Below, piece by piece: positions 1 to 8,307 of a stretch of DNA of 19,466 nt (the stretch's first letter is position 1; each line of letters opens with the position of its first letter). The stretch is from an uncultured Oscillospiraceae bacterium (GTDB taxonomy: Bacteria > Bacillota > Clostridia > Oscillospirales > Acutalibacteraceae): the NCBI GenBank assembly GCA_905200265.1, contig CAJKJS010000005.1, positions 1 through 19,466 of the forward strand, in the 5' to 3' direction. Under the pieces are notes generated by a model that searched no databases, was not told the origin of the DNA, and saw nothing but the letters and a program-made list of their open reading frames with translations. The position numbers were made by a program, and so were the translations under genes.

Positions 1-25
1 ATAAAAAGGATGCCTCTTTTGCTTT
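1..25 (-). terminator. Probable first half of the parC terminator, cut by the window edge
   Basis: Read on the minus strand, the bases after the parC stop are AAAAGAGGCATCC followed by TTTTTAT. This resembles the ftsH terminator in this window, which begins AAAAGGGAATGC followed by TTTTTT. The second arm (expected GGATGCCTCTTTT) would lie outside the window, so the hairpin is inferred, not seen. Confidence 0.3.
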
Positions 26-2263
26 TTACAGTTTTAACTGTTCGCCTTCCATATCCTCCGGGGCCGGTGTTGCACCCAGAGCCGGGATGCTCTTGCGGTA
101 CCGTTCGGGCTTTTTCAGCTCGCCGGGAACGGCTATGCGCATGGATACCACCCGCTGTCCGCGTTTCAGGTTCATCACCGCCACCCCCTGGGTGGAACGG
201 GTGGCCTTTTGCGGAATGGCGGCGCTTTGTACCAGCAGCATGCGCCCGACTGACGACGTAAACAGCAGTTCGACTTCCTCGGGGACATACAGCATGGCAG
301 TCAGCGGCGCTTTGTCGCTGTACGCGCCGATGAGCTTTTTGCGGTTTTGCTTGGTTTCATAGGATGCCATATCCACCCGAGCCACTTTGCCGTTTTCAAA
401 CGCAAATACCATGGAACCGGTATACGACGGCACCACCGCCATATACACGGGGCTTTCCCCTTCGTCCATACCCAGCCGGGCCGCTACATAATCTCCCAAC
501 ACGCTGGCTTTGCTGTCGGCAAATTCACTGCAGCGGGTTTTGTACACCTGGCACCGATCGGTAAAGAACAGCAGTTCCGTATTGTTGGTGCTGTCCACCT
601 GCTGGATGATGGCGTCGTTTTCCTTCAATTTCTGGTCGTTGCTCATGCGCAGCGACTGGGGCGTAATCTTTTTGAAATACCCTTCCCGGGTAAAGAACAG
701 GTGCACCGGGTAATCGGGCACATCGTTTTCCGGTTCGTATTCCGTCAGTTCGTTTTTGTATACAATGGTGCTGCGCCGGGGTTTGCCGTACTTTGCGGCC
801 ACCTGGGTCAGTTCCTTGATGATGACCTGACGCACCCGGGCTTTGGAAGCGAGGATCGCCGACAAATCAGCAATATCCTTTTGCAGCTGGTCCACTTCCT
901 GAGTGCGTTTGAGGATATATTCCCGGTTGAGCTGCCGCAGGCGGATTTCCGCCACAAATTCGGCCTGCACCTGGTCGATGCCAAAGCCGATCATCAAATT
1001 GGGCACCACTTCGGCTTCTTCTTCCGTTTCCCGCACAATGCGCACGGCCTTGTCGATATCCAGCAAAATGGCCTGCAAGCCTTTGAGTAAATGGAGCTTT
1101 TTCTGTTTGCCGTCCCGTTCAAACGCCGTGCGGCGGCGCACACATTCTTCCCTAAAGGCCGTCCATTCATCCAGCAGGGCCCCTACCCCCAGCACTCTCG
1201 GCATACCGCCGATGAGTACATTGAAGTTACAGGAAAAGCTATCCTGCAGCGGTGTCATTTTATAGAGCTTCTGCATCAGCTTGTGGCCGTCGGCCCCGCG
1301 CTTTAAATCAATGGTGATTTTCAGCCCCTGCAACCCGGTTTCGTCGCGGATATCCGCTACTTCCCGGCATTTGCCCTGTTTGACAAGGTCAATGACCTTT
1401 TCAATGATGGCTTCCGACGTCGTGGTGGGCGGAATCTGGGTAATATCCACACAGTTCTGCTTTTCGTCCAGCGTATACACGGCCCGCACGGGAATCCCCC
1501 CGCGGCCGGTAGCGTACACCTTTTCCATTTCGGCCCGGTCAAAGATGATCTGGCCGCCGCCGGGGAAATCCGGCGCAGGCAGGGTGGAAAGCAGGTCGTG
1601 GTTTTCGTCCCGCATGCGGGCGATCGCCGTTTCGCAGATTTCCCGCAGGTTAAACGGACAAATGGAGCTGGCCATCCCCACGGCGATACCGGTGTTGGCG
1701 TTGACCAGCACCGACGGGAAACTGGCGGGTAACAGCGTCGGTTCCTTCATGGTGTTATCGTAGTTATCCACAAAGTCCACCGTGTCTTTGTCGATATCCC
1801 CGAACAGTTCCCGGCAGATGTCATCGAGTTTCGCTTCGGTATACCGGGAAGCGGCCCACGCCATATCCCTCGAATACGCTTTACCAAAGTTCCCCTTGCT
1901 ATCGACGTACGGGTGCAGCAGCGCTTCATATCCCCGCGACAGGCGCACCATAGTATCATAAATCGCCTGGTCGCCGTGGGGGTTCAGTTTCATGGTTTCC
2001 CCTACGATGTTGGCGCTTTTGACCCGCTTATTACCCAGCAGCCCCATTTTGTACATGGTATACAGCAATTTGCGGTGGCTGGGTTTAAAGCCGTCAATTT
2101 CCGGAATGGCCCGGGACAAAATCACGCTCATCGCATAGGGCATGTAGTTTTTTTCCAGTGTTTGCACGATGGGTTCTTCCCGCACCGTACCGGCCCCATG
2201 GATATACCCATGAGTCTGGGATTTTACCGCCGCCCGGGGGCTTTCTTTTTTTCGTTTTGCCAT
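26..2263 (-). CDS. parC: DNA topoisomerase IV subunit A-like (GyrA/ParC family)
   Basis: This is the DNA-breaking subunit of a type IIA topoisomerase, pairing with the ParE just upstream to decatenate and relax DNA. The 745-residue protein has the winged-helix/tower core: FKPSHRKLLYTM near 59-70, PHGDQAIYD at 95-103, and the catalytic Arg140-Tyr141 in AASRYTEAKL. The C-terminal part (about 500-745) looks like a shortened beta-pinwheel. I see no QRRGGKG-type GyrA box, which argues against true gyrase and for a topo IV-like role. The position equal to E. coli GyrA Ser83 is Gln99, that of Asp87 is Asp103, and that of the DNA-bending Ile174 appears to be Phe (SFPSVLVN). The ATG start has AAAGGGG upstream, and the gene begins 49 nt after parE. 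Some annotators would name it gyrA; a separate gyrase is presumably elsewhere in the genome. Confidence 0.88.
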   Translation of the reverse strand: MAKRKKESPRAAVKSQTHGYIHGAGTVREEPIVQTLEKNYMPYAMSVILSRAIPEIDGFKPSHRKLLYTMYKMGLLGNKRVKSANIVGETMKLNPHGDQAIYDTMVRLSRGYEALLHPYVDSKGNFGKAYSRDMAWAASRYTEAKLDDICRELFGDIDKDTVDFVDNYDNTMKEPTLLPASFPSVLVNANTGIAVGMASSICPFNLREICETAIARMRDENHDLLSTLPAPDFPGGGQIIFDRAEMEKVYATGRGGIPVRAVYTLDEKQNCVDITQIPPTTTSEAIIEKVIDLVKQGKCREVADIRDETGLQGLKITIDLKRGADGHKLMQKLYKMTPLQDSFSCNFNVLIGGMPRVLGVGALLDEWTAFREECVRRRTAFERDGKQKKLHLLKGLQAILLDIDKAVRIVRETEEEAEVVPNLMIGFGIDQVQAEFVAEIRLRQLNREYILKRTQEVDQLQKDIADLSAILASKARVRQVIIKELTQVAAKYGKPRRSTIVYKNELTEYEPENDVPDYPVHLFFTREGYFKKITPQSLRMSNDQKLKENDAIIQQVDSTNNTELLFFTDRCQVYKTRCSEFADSKASVLGDYVAARLGMDEGESPVYMAVVPSYTGSMVFAFENGKVARVDMASYETKQNRKKLIGAYSDKAPLTAMLYVPEEVELLFTSSVGRMLLVQSAAIPQKATRSTQGVAVMNLKRGQRVVSMRIAVPGELKKPERYRKSIPALGATPAPEDMEGEQLKL

Positions 2264-2297
2264 TGTGTTTTCCCCTTTCTTTCCGAAACCTTGTCAA

Positions 2298-2314
2298 AAA
2301 AGCGCGGCGCTTTT
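2298..2314 (-). terminator. Small hairpin with T run between parE and parC
   Basis: On the minus strand AAAAGCG and CGCTTTT pair around a CCG loop, and the run extends to six T residues. The first arm overlaps the parE stop codon. The stem is short (three GC pairs), so it may at most cause partial termination or mark a processing point between the two subunit genes. Confidence 0.3.
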
Positions 2315-4295
2315 AGGACACATCCAGTTCGTCGGCGTACCGGTATCCGTTTTCGGCGATATATTCCTTTCGGCCGGACAGATCATCCCCCAGCAGCAAA
2401 TCGAACATCGCGGCCGTACGGGTGACATCGTCGGGCATCACTTTAATCAGACGCCTTGTTTCGGGGTTCATGGTGGTTAAACTCATCATATCGGGTTCGT
2501 TTTCGCCCAGCCCCTTGGAGCGCTGCACCGTAAACCGGCGGTTTTCCAGTTTGTGCAGGTATTCTTCCTTTTCTGCCTCGGTATACGCAAAATAGGTGTC
2601 GCTGCCGCTGGTAATTTCGTAAAGGGGCGATTCGGCAATAAACACCTTACCGTTTTCAATCAAATCCGGCGTCAGCCGGTACAGCATCGTCAGCAGCAGG
2701 GTACGAATCTGGAATCCGTCCACGTCGGCATCGGTGCAGAGAATGACTTTATTCCACCGCAGGGCCGACAGGTCAAAGGACGACAAATCCTTATTCGCTT
2801 TGGAGCGCACCTGTACCCCGCACCCCAGCACTTTCATCAGGTCCACAATGATGTCGCTTTTGAAAATCCGGTCCAAGTCCGCTTTTAAACAGTTGAGGAT
2901 TTTCCCCCGAATGGGCATAATGGCCTGAAAATCCGGGTCCCGTGCCTGTTTACAAGCACCCAAAGCCGAGTCGCCTTCCACGATGAACAGTTCCCGCCGG
3001 GCGGTATCCCGGCTGCGGCAGTCCACAAATTTGGCCACCCGGGAGGTGATATCCATATTGCTCGAAAGCTTCTTTTTCAGATTCATCCGCGTTTTCTCCG
3101 CGTCTTCCCGGCTGCGCTTGTTAATCAGCACCTGCCCGGCAATCTTTTCCGCTTCCAGCGGGTTTTCGATGAAATAGATTTCCAGATTGTGCCGCAGCAT
3201 CTCGGTCATGGCTTCCTGGATGCCTTTATTCGTAATGGCTTTTTTCGTCTGGTTTTCGTAGGACGTGCGGTTGGAAAACGACGAAATCACAATCACCAGA
3301 CAATCTTCCACATCGGCAAAGGTGATTTTGCTTTCGTTCTTGTTATATTTCCCGTTTTGCTTTAAATACGCGTCAATCTGGGACACAAACGCCGAGCGCA
3401 CGGCTTTATCCGGCGCGCCGCCGTGTTCGAGGAAACTGGAGTTATGGTAGTATTCCGTCGCGTGGGTGCGGTTGGAAAACAGCACGGCCACCCCAATGCG
3501 GCATTTATACTCCGGTTTGTCGTCCCGGTCCCGCACTTTCTTTTCCGTCTGCCAAAACTGCACGGTAGAAAGCGGGTTTTCCCCGGCCAGTTCCAGGGCG
3601 TGGTCGCGAATGCCGTTGTCGTAATAAAACTGGGTTTCGGTAAAACCGCCCGTCTCCTTTTCACTGCGGAACAGGAACGTCACCCCATCGTTGACCACAG
3701 CCTGCCGCCGCAGCATATCGAGGTAATACGTTTCGGGCACATGAATATCGGTAAATACATCCAAATCCGGCTTCCAGCGAATGCGGGTGCCGGTCTTTTT
3801 ACCGGTATAGGGTTCCTTGTGCAGCCCGCCCACGTTTTCGCCCTTTTCAAAATGCAGGGTGTAATGGGCCCCGGCAGAATAGACTTCCGCATCCATATAC
3901 AGCGACGCATACTGGGTGGCGCACAGCCCCAGGCCATTTAGGCCCAGGGAATATTCGTAACTGCCGTCTTCATCGTTTTTATATTTACCGCCGGCGTACA
4001 TTTCGCAAAACACCAGTTCCCAGTTATAGCGGTTTTCGGCATTGTTATAATCCACCGGAATGCCCCGGCCAAAGTCTTCCACTTCCACGGAATCATCGTT
4101 ATACCTCGTTACGACGATTTTTTTCCCGTACCCTTCCCGCGCTTCATCGATGGAGTTCGATACAATTTCAAAAATCGAGTGTTCACAGCCCTCCAGGCCG
4201 TCGGAACCGAAGATGACGGCGGGGCGACGGCGCACACGGTCGGCGCCCTTGAGGGACGTGATGCTTTCGTTATTGTAAACAGGCTTTTTTGCCAT
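2313..4295 (-). CDS. parE: DNA topoisomerase IV subunit B-like ATPase (GyrB/ParE family)
   Basis: This is the ATP-binding subunit that drives strand passage with ParC. At 660 residues it has the usual ParE length. It carries the GHKL ATPase N-box (FEIVSNSIDEA, Glu43 and Asn47), DFGRGIP at 74-80, the lid GLNGLG at 118-123, the transducer lysine in NQTKK (Lys351), and a Toprim domain with EGDSA at 440-444 and TDADVDG at 521-527. It differs from typical GyrB/ParE: DFGRG where DDGRG or DNGRG is usual, GLNGLG where GLHGVG is usual, and Ser46 where the N-box normally has Asp. I chose the ATG at 4295 (MAKKPVYNN) because AGGAGG lies 10 nt upstream. An in-frame upstream extension to 4373 would run through the ftsH terminator and looks unreal. 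No convincing promoter was found in the gap before it. Confidence 0.9.
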   Translation of the reverse strand: MAKKPVYNNESITSLKGADRVRRRPAVIFGSDGLEGCEHSIFEIVSNSIDEAREGYGKKIVVTRYNDDSVEVEDFGRGIPVDYNNAENRYNWELVFCEMYAGGKYKNDEDGSYEYSLGLNGLGLCATQYASLYMDAEVYSAGAHYTLHFEKGENVGGLHKEPYTGKKTGTRIRWKPDLDVFTDIHVPETYYLDMLRRQAVVNDGVTFLFRSEKETGGFTETQFYYDNGIRDHALELAGENPLSTVQFWQTEKKVRDRDDKPEYKCRIGVAVLFSNRTHATEYYHNSSFLEHGGAPDKAVRSAFVSQIDAYLKQNGKYNKNESKITFADVEDCLVIVISSFSNRTSYENQTKKAITNKGIQEAMTEMLRHNLEIYFIENPLEAEKIAGQVLINKRSREDAEKTRMNLKKKLSSNMDITSRVAKFVDCRSRDTARRELFIVEGDSALGACKQARDPDFQAIMPIRGKILNCLKADLDRIFKSDIIVDLMKVLGCGVQVRSKANKDLSSFDLSALRWNKVILCTDADVDGFQIRTLLLTMLYRLTPDLIENGKVFIAESPLYEITSGSDTYFAYTEAEKEEYLHKLENRRFTVQRSKGLGENEPDMMSLTTMNPETRRLIKVMPDDVTRTAAMFDLLLGDDLSGRKEYIAENGYRYADELDVS

Positions 4296-4346
4296 CCAGG
4301 AAGTTCCTCCTCTTCTCTCTTTATGTACCATGCGGAAAAACGCACG

Positions 4347-4381
4347 AAAAGGGAATGCCTTACAAAAAAGCATTCCCTTTT
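4347..4381 (-). terminator. Intrinsic terminator after ftsH
   Basis: A perfect 12-bp inverted repeat, AAAAGGGAATGC and GCATTCCCTTTT, surrounds an 11-nt loop. On the minus strand it ends in TTTT and lies 25 nt past the ftsH stop. It probably ends the long rnj-to-ftsH transcript and separates it from parE-parC. The stem is symmetric, but no plus-strand gene needs it. Confidence 0.85.
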
Positions 4382-4406
4382 GTGTGTCAAAAGGTCATAA
4401 AGGGCG

Positions 4407-6326
4407 TTATTCGTCCGCTTTGTTTTCCTCAGCCGCGGCGGGTTCTTCCCCGTTTTCTTCCGAGGCTTTCGGCAAGCTTTCGCGTACCATAATGTCGGCA
4501 AATTTTTCGCCGCTCATCTTTTCTTCCAGGAACAGATACTGCGCCACCCGGTGCAGCTTATCCATGTGTTCTTTGAGCAGCTGCTCGGTACGCTGGTAGG
4601 CTTCATCCACCATACGTTTGATTTCGCTATCGATCTGCGCCGCCGTTTCTTCGGAATAATTGCGCAAATGGCCCATATCGCGGCCCAGGAACGGTTCGCT
4701 GTCGTCGCTGCCATAGGTCACGGTGCCCATCTTCCGGCTCATGCCGTATTTGGTCACCATCGCCCGGGCGATCTTCGTGGCCCGTTCAATGTCGTTGCTG
4801 GCGCCGGTAGAGATATCGTCCAGAGCCAGGGCTTCGGCTACACGGCCGCCAAGCAGTACCACCAGGTCTTCCTGCATTTCGCGGCAGGATTTATACGACC
4901 GGTCTTCACTGGGCAGCTGCATGGTGTAACCGCCCGCCATACCGCGGGGGATGATGGAGATTTCGTGTACCGGGTCCTGGGTGGGCAGGTAATACGTGAC
5001 CACCGCATGGCCCGCTTCGTGATACGCCGTCAGGGTCTTTTCCTTGTCGGTCATCACGTGGCTCTTCTTTTCGGTGCCCACCACCACTTTAATGGTGGCT
5101 TCTTCAATTTCCTGCATGGTAATGGCATGCAGGTTCTTGCGAGCAGCTAATAGGGCCGCTTCGTTAAGCAGGTTTTCCAGATCCGCCCCGGTAAACCCGG
5201 CGGTGGATTTCGCAATGGTCGAAAGCTGCACGTCGGGCGCCAAAGGTTTCCCCTTTGCATGCACTTTCAAAATTTCTTCACGGCCTTTAATATCCGGACG
5301 GCCTACCGTCACCTGACGGTCAAAACGGCCGGGACGCAATAGTGCCGGGTCCAAAACGTCGGGGCGGTTGGTAGCGGCAATCATAATCACGCCTTCGTTG
5401 GCGCCAAAGCCGTCCATTTCCACCAGCAGCTGGTTCAGGGTCTGTTCCCGTTCGTCATGGCCGCCGCCCAACCCGGCGCCTCTCTGACGGCCCACGGCAT
5501 CAATTTCGTCGATGAAGATGATGCAGGGGCTGTTCTTTTTCGCCTGGTCAAACAAATCGCGCACACGGGAAGCACCCACGCCCACGAACATTTCCACAAA
5601 GTCCGAACCGGAAATCGAGAAGAACGGCACACCCGCTTCCCCGGCTACCGCCCGGGCCAGCAGGGTTTTACCGGTACCGGGAGGGCCCACCAGCAGTACG
5701 CCTTTCGGGATACGCGCCCCCAGTTCGTTATACTTGCGGGGATTCTTGAGGAACTCCACAATTTCCTTTAATTCTTCTTTTTCTTCGTCCGCGCCGGCCA
5801 CGTCGGCAAACGTGGTTTTGCGCTTTTCATCGCTGATTTTCTTAATTTTGGCTTTACCAAAACTCATCTGCTTGCCGGCATCGCCCATGGACGAACTCAT
5901 GCGCCGCATGATGAACACCCAGAAGCCAATCAGTACGACCAGCATGAGGATTTCCGGCAGGAAGGCCATAAACCAGTTGGTTTCCGCCGCCGGCTGGATA
6001 TCCTGCACCATATCGGCATGGCTGTCGTCCGCATTATAAGCAGCAATGGCTTCGCGGGTATCGGCGTCAAATTTTGTGACGCTGGGCACCCGGAACGAAA
6101 CTTTCGTCTTGTCGCTGTCATTGAGGGTCAGCAGCAGGTCGCCGGTACCCCAGTCCAGGGTGTACTCGCTGACTTTTCCTTCATCAAAATAGCTGAGAAT
6201 ATCGGAATACCGGACCGTCGTGGTCGTCGCACGGTTTCCGTTCATCATCATGAAAATAATGATAAACAGCATAATGGGAATGCCCAGGTACACCAGAATA
6301 TTGCGCAGTTGCTTTTTATTATCCAA
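4407..6326 (-). CDS. ftsH: ATP-dependent zinc metalloprotease FtsH
   Basis: A membrane-anchored AAA+ protease that extracts and degrades membrane and short-lived cytosolic proteins as a hexamer. Counted from the chosen start (639 residues), it has a membrane segment near 11-28, an extracytoplasmic domain, a second segment near 121-141, Walker A GPPGTGKT at 214-221, Walker B FIDEID at 271-276, the second region of homology with RPGRFDR, and zinc-binding HEAGH at 436-440 with the third ligand Asp512 in SNDIERAT. The tail is acidic. The start is probably TTG at 6326, reading MDNKKQLRNI, with AAGGAG 11 nt upstream. The longer frame from a GTG at 6338 overlaps its own Shine-Dalgarno sequence. It is the last gene before the terminator at 4347-4381 and follows hpt closely, as in many Firmicutes. 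Confidence 0.96.
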   Translation of the reverse strand: MDNKKQLRNILVYLGIPIMLFIIIFMMMNGNRATTTTVRYSDILSYFDEGKVSEYTLDWGTGDLLLTLNDSDKTKVSFRVPSVTKFDADTREAIAAYNADDSHADMVQDIQPAAETNWFMAFLPEILMLVVLIGFWVFIMRRMSSSMGDAGKQMSFGKAKIKKISDEKRKTTFADVAGADEEKEELKEIVEFLKNPRKYNELGARIPKGVLLVGPPGTGKTLLARAVAGEAGVPFFSISGSDFVEMFVGVGASRVRDLFDQAKKNSPCIIFIDEIDAVGRQRGAGLGGGHDEREQTLNQLLVEMDGFGANEGVIMIAATNRPDVLDPALLRPGRFDRQVTVGRPDIKGREEILKVHAKGKPLAPDVQLSTIAKSTAGFTGADLENLLNEAALLAARKNLHAITMQEIEEATIKVVVGTEKKSHVMTDKEKTLTAYHEAGHAVVTYYLPTQDPVHEISIIPRGMAGGYTMQLPSEDRSYKSCREMQEDLVVLLGGRVAEALALDDISTGASNDIERATKIARAMVTKYGMSRKMGTVTYGSDDSEPFLGRDMGHLRNYSEETAAQIDSEIKRMVDEAYQRTEQLLKEHMDKLHRVAQYLFLEEKMSGEKFADIMVRESLPKASEENGEEPAAAEENKADE

Positions 6327-6369
6327 AGGTATGATCACTCCTTTTCGGTCTTCAAACAGGCACGCCGGG

Positions 6370-6933
6370 TCAGTTTTCGTAAACTTCGCGCTTTAATACG
6401 CCGACAAACGGCAGATTGCGGTATTTTTCATCGTAATCCAGGCCATAGCCCACAATAAATTCATTGGGGACCAATCCGCCCACATAATCGGCGGCAATCG
6501 GCGCTTCGCGGCGGTCGGGCTTGTCGAAAAGGGTGCAGATTTTCACGCTTTTCGGGTGGCGCGACAGCAGCATCTGGCGTAAGTAAAACAGGGTTTTTCC
6601 GCTGTCGAGGATATCTTCCACGATCAGCAGGTCATACCCTTCCAGGTTGATATCCAGGTCTTTGGCAATTTTCACGACGCCGCTGGATTTGGTACCGGAA
6701 CCGTAGCTGCTCACAGCCATAAAGTCAATCCGCGCCGGAATGGTGAGCGCCCGCATCAGGTCGGCCATGAACATGACAGAACCCTTCAGCACACTGACCA
6801 TCAACAGGTTTTTCCCATTGTAATCCCGGCTGATCTGGGCCCCTACCCGGGCCACCATCTCGTGCAGTTCTTCTTCGGAAATGATAATCCGTTCGATATC
6901 TGCCATCATTTGATTGTCGCTATAGTTGTTCAT
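6370..6933 (-). CDS. hpt: Hypoxanthine phosphoribosyltransferase
   Basis: A purine salvage enzyme that joins hypoxanthine (and usually guanine) to PRPP to give IMP or GMP in the cytoplasm. The 187-residue length is normal. Visible motifs are VLKG at 48-51, the flexible loop SYGS at 76-79, the PRPP-binding signature VEDILDSGKT at 105-114, FDKPDRR near 136-142 (Lys138 for the purine), and the C-terminal GYGLDYDEKYRNLP. The start at 6933 has AGGAGG five bases before the ATG. It sits between tilS and ftsH, a classic Firmicutes order in which TilS and Hpt are also reported to act as regulators of ftsH. Nothing is missing or broken. Confidence 0.96.
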   Translation of the reverse strand: MNNYSDNQMMADIERIIISEEELHEMVARVGAQISRDYNGKNLLMVSVLKGSVMFMADLMRALTIPARIDFMAVSSYGSGTKSSGVVKIAKDLDINLEGYDLLIVEDILDSGKTLFYLRQMLLSRHPKSVKICTLFDKPDRREAPIAADYVGGLVPNEFIVGYGLDYDEKYRNLPFVGVLKREVYEN

Positions 6934-6975
6934 GAGCGCCTCCTGTTATTTTCGGTCCCAAACGGATACGCACGG

Positions 6976-8307
6976 TTATGTTTGGGCCACCCATTCTATT
7001 GTACCGGCCGTTTGGGTCGCAGCCGTTATACGAAAAGCCTGGGCGGGCCCCAGCCCCTGTACCCAGACGATCTGTGTCCCGCAGACCAAAACCGCCAGGC
7101 GGTCCCGTTCCTCCCGGGGAATCCCTTTTTCCGCCAGCCACTGCCGCAGCGGTTTTTCCGTTTTGCCCACGGGACAAAAGCGGTCACCGGGCTGCCGTGT
7201 GCGCAGAATCAGGTCTTCTGCTATTGTATCATAGTCAAACCCATTATTGAATAACAAATTGTGAAATTTTTTTTCATGGACCGTCAGCCGGAAACACCGC
7301 CCATCCGGCAGGAAAAACCGGTTCCCCGTAAGGGATACGGAAAACGGCTCCGTTTTTTGCGGCCGGTAAAACCGGGCCACACCCCCGTCACAGCAAAAAC
7401 ACCAGCCTCCGGGGAACGGCACGCTGCCTTTTCCTTCTTTCACACACGCTGCGGCCCAGCGCACATGGCGCTCTTCCGGCATAACGGCGTCTTTTTCCCC
7501 GTGCATGCGGGTAAGGCAGCGTAGGAGCAGCGCTTCGGGCAGCGTTTGCAAAGCTTCTACCGCATACCCAAAAGGCTCCCGGGCTTTTTTAAGGGCCTCC
7601 TCGGCCATCTGACGGAGTAACTCATCCTGGGCGATCAGCTGACGGCTCAGCCGGTCAAACGCCTCAGGGGCCCGGGGATTTAAGGCACACAGCACCGGCA
7701 TCACCTGTAAGCGAATCCGGTTGCGGGCATAGAGGGTGGAAAGATTCGTCGAATCCGTACAGTATGACAGCCCCTCATCCCGGCAGTAGGCTTCTATGTC
7801 CCCACGTTCCACCCGCAAAAGCGGCCGGATAATGCGCCCTCTTTTCGGACGCATCCCACACAGGGTGCCGGGGGAACACCCCCGCACCATATGCAGCAGC
7901 ATGGTTTCCATCTGGTCCGACAGCGTGTGCGCCACGGCAATGCGGTCGTTTTCCCCCGTCATACAGGAAGTAAAACACGCGTACCGCATCCGCCGGCCGC
8001 AGGCTTCTTCCCCTTCGCCGTTTTTTTTCGCTTCGCTTTTTACATCCACATGGAAAACCCGCAGGGAAAGCCCCTCTTTTTGACAGAAAGCCTGCACAAA
8101 CGCTTCATCCCGCCCGGCTTCCTCCCCGCGCAGTCCGTGATTGACGTGTACGCAAAGAAGCCGCTCCTTCCCCACTTTTTGCTGTAAATAGTGAGCAAGG
8201 GCCACCGAATCCGCTCCGCCTGACAGCCCAACAATAACCATGCCGGTGGGGGGCAGCAGCTTTTCTTCTTCGATGAGCCGGTCAGCCATCTCCCGCAGTT
8301 TATTCAT
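6976..8307 (-). CDS. tilS: tRNA(Ile)-lysidine synthetase TilS
   Basis: It modifies C34 of the tRNA-Ile CAU anticodon to lysidine using ATP and lysine, so that AUA is read as isoleucine. The 443-residue protein has the PP-loop SGGADS at 29-34, HVNHGLRGEEAGRDE soon after, and a C-terminal TilS domain (RTRQPGDRFCPVG, IPREERDRLAVL). The start at 8307 (MNKLREMADRLIEEEK) overlaps the last 8 nt of dnaB, and AAGGAAG within dnaB lies nine bases upstream, so the two are probably translationally coupled. The same frame stays open upstream to 8601, but that stretch lies opposite no motif and only shadows dnaB in another frame. It is an essential function in most bacteria. Confidence 0.95.
   Translation of the reverse strand: MNKLREMADRLIEEEKLLPPTGMVIVGLSGGADSVALAHYLQQKVGKERLLCVHVNHGLRGEEAGRDEAFVQAFCQKEGLSLRVFHVDVKSEAKKNGEGEEACGRRMRYACFTSCMTGENDRIAVAHTLSDQMETMLLHMVRGCSPGTLCGMRPKRGRIIRPLLRVERGDIEAYCRDEGLSYCTDSTNLSTLYARNRIRLQVMPVLCALNPRAPEAFDRLSRQLIAQDELLRQMAEEALKKAREPFGYAVEALQTLPEALLLRCLTRMHGEKDAVMPEERHVRWAAACVKEGKGSVPFPGGWCFCCDGGVARFYRPQKTEPFSVSLTGNRFFLPDGRCFRLTVHEKKFHNLLFNNGFDYDTIAEDLILRTRQPGDRFCPVGKTEKPLRQWLAEKGIPREERDRLAVLVCGTQIVWVQGLGPAQAFRITAATQTAGTIEWVAQT

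Noticed and set aside
347..1090. A 247-codon plus-strand open frame, and similar long plus-strand frames over parE, ftsH, dnaB and rnj
   Set aside because: They shadow well-supported minus-strand genes and show no motifs or start signals of their own.
26..4295. Naming the pair gyrA/gyrB
   Set aside because: No GyrA box is visible in the C-terminal domain, subunit A is short at 745 residues, and the B subunit motifs diverge from GyrB; topo IV-like naming fits better, though this rests on inspection alone.
4362..4390. TTGACA on the minus strand at 4385-4390 as a parE promoter
   Set aside because: No acceptable -10 follows at 16-19 bp (TTTTGT, TTTGTA), and the spacer would run through the terminator stem.
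6336..6338. GTG start for FtsH
   Set aside because: The GTG is part of its own Shine-Dalgarno sequence (AAAAGGAGTG), so a ribosome could not use it properly. The TTG four codons later fits the family N-terminus.
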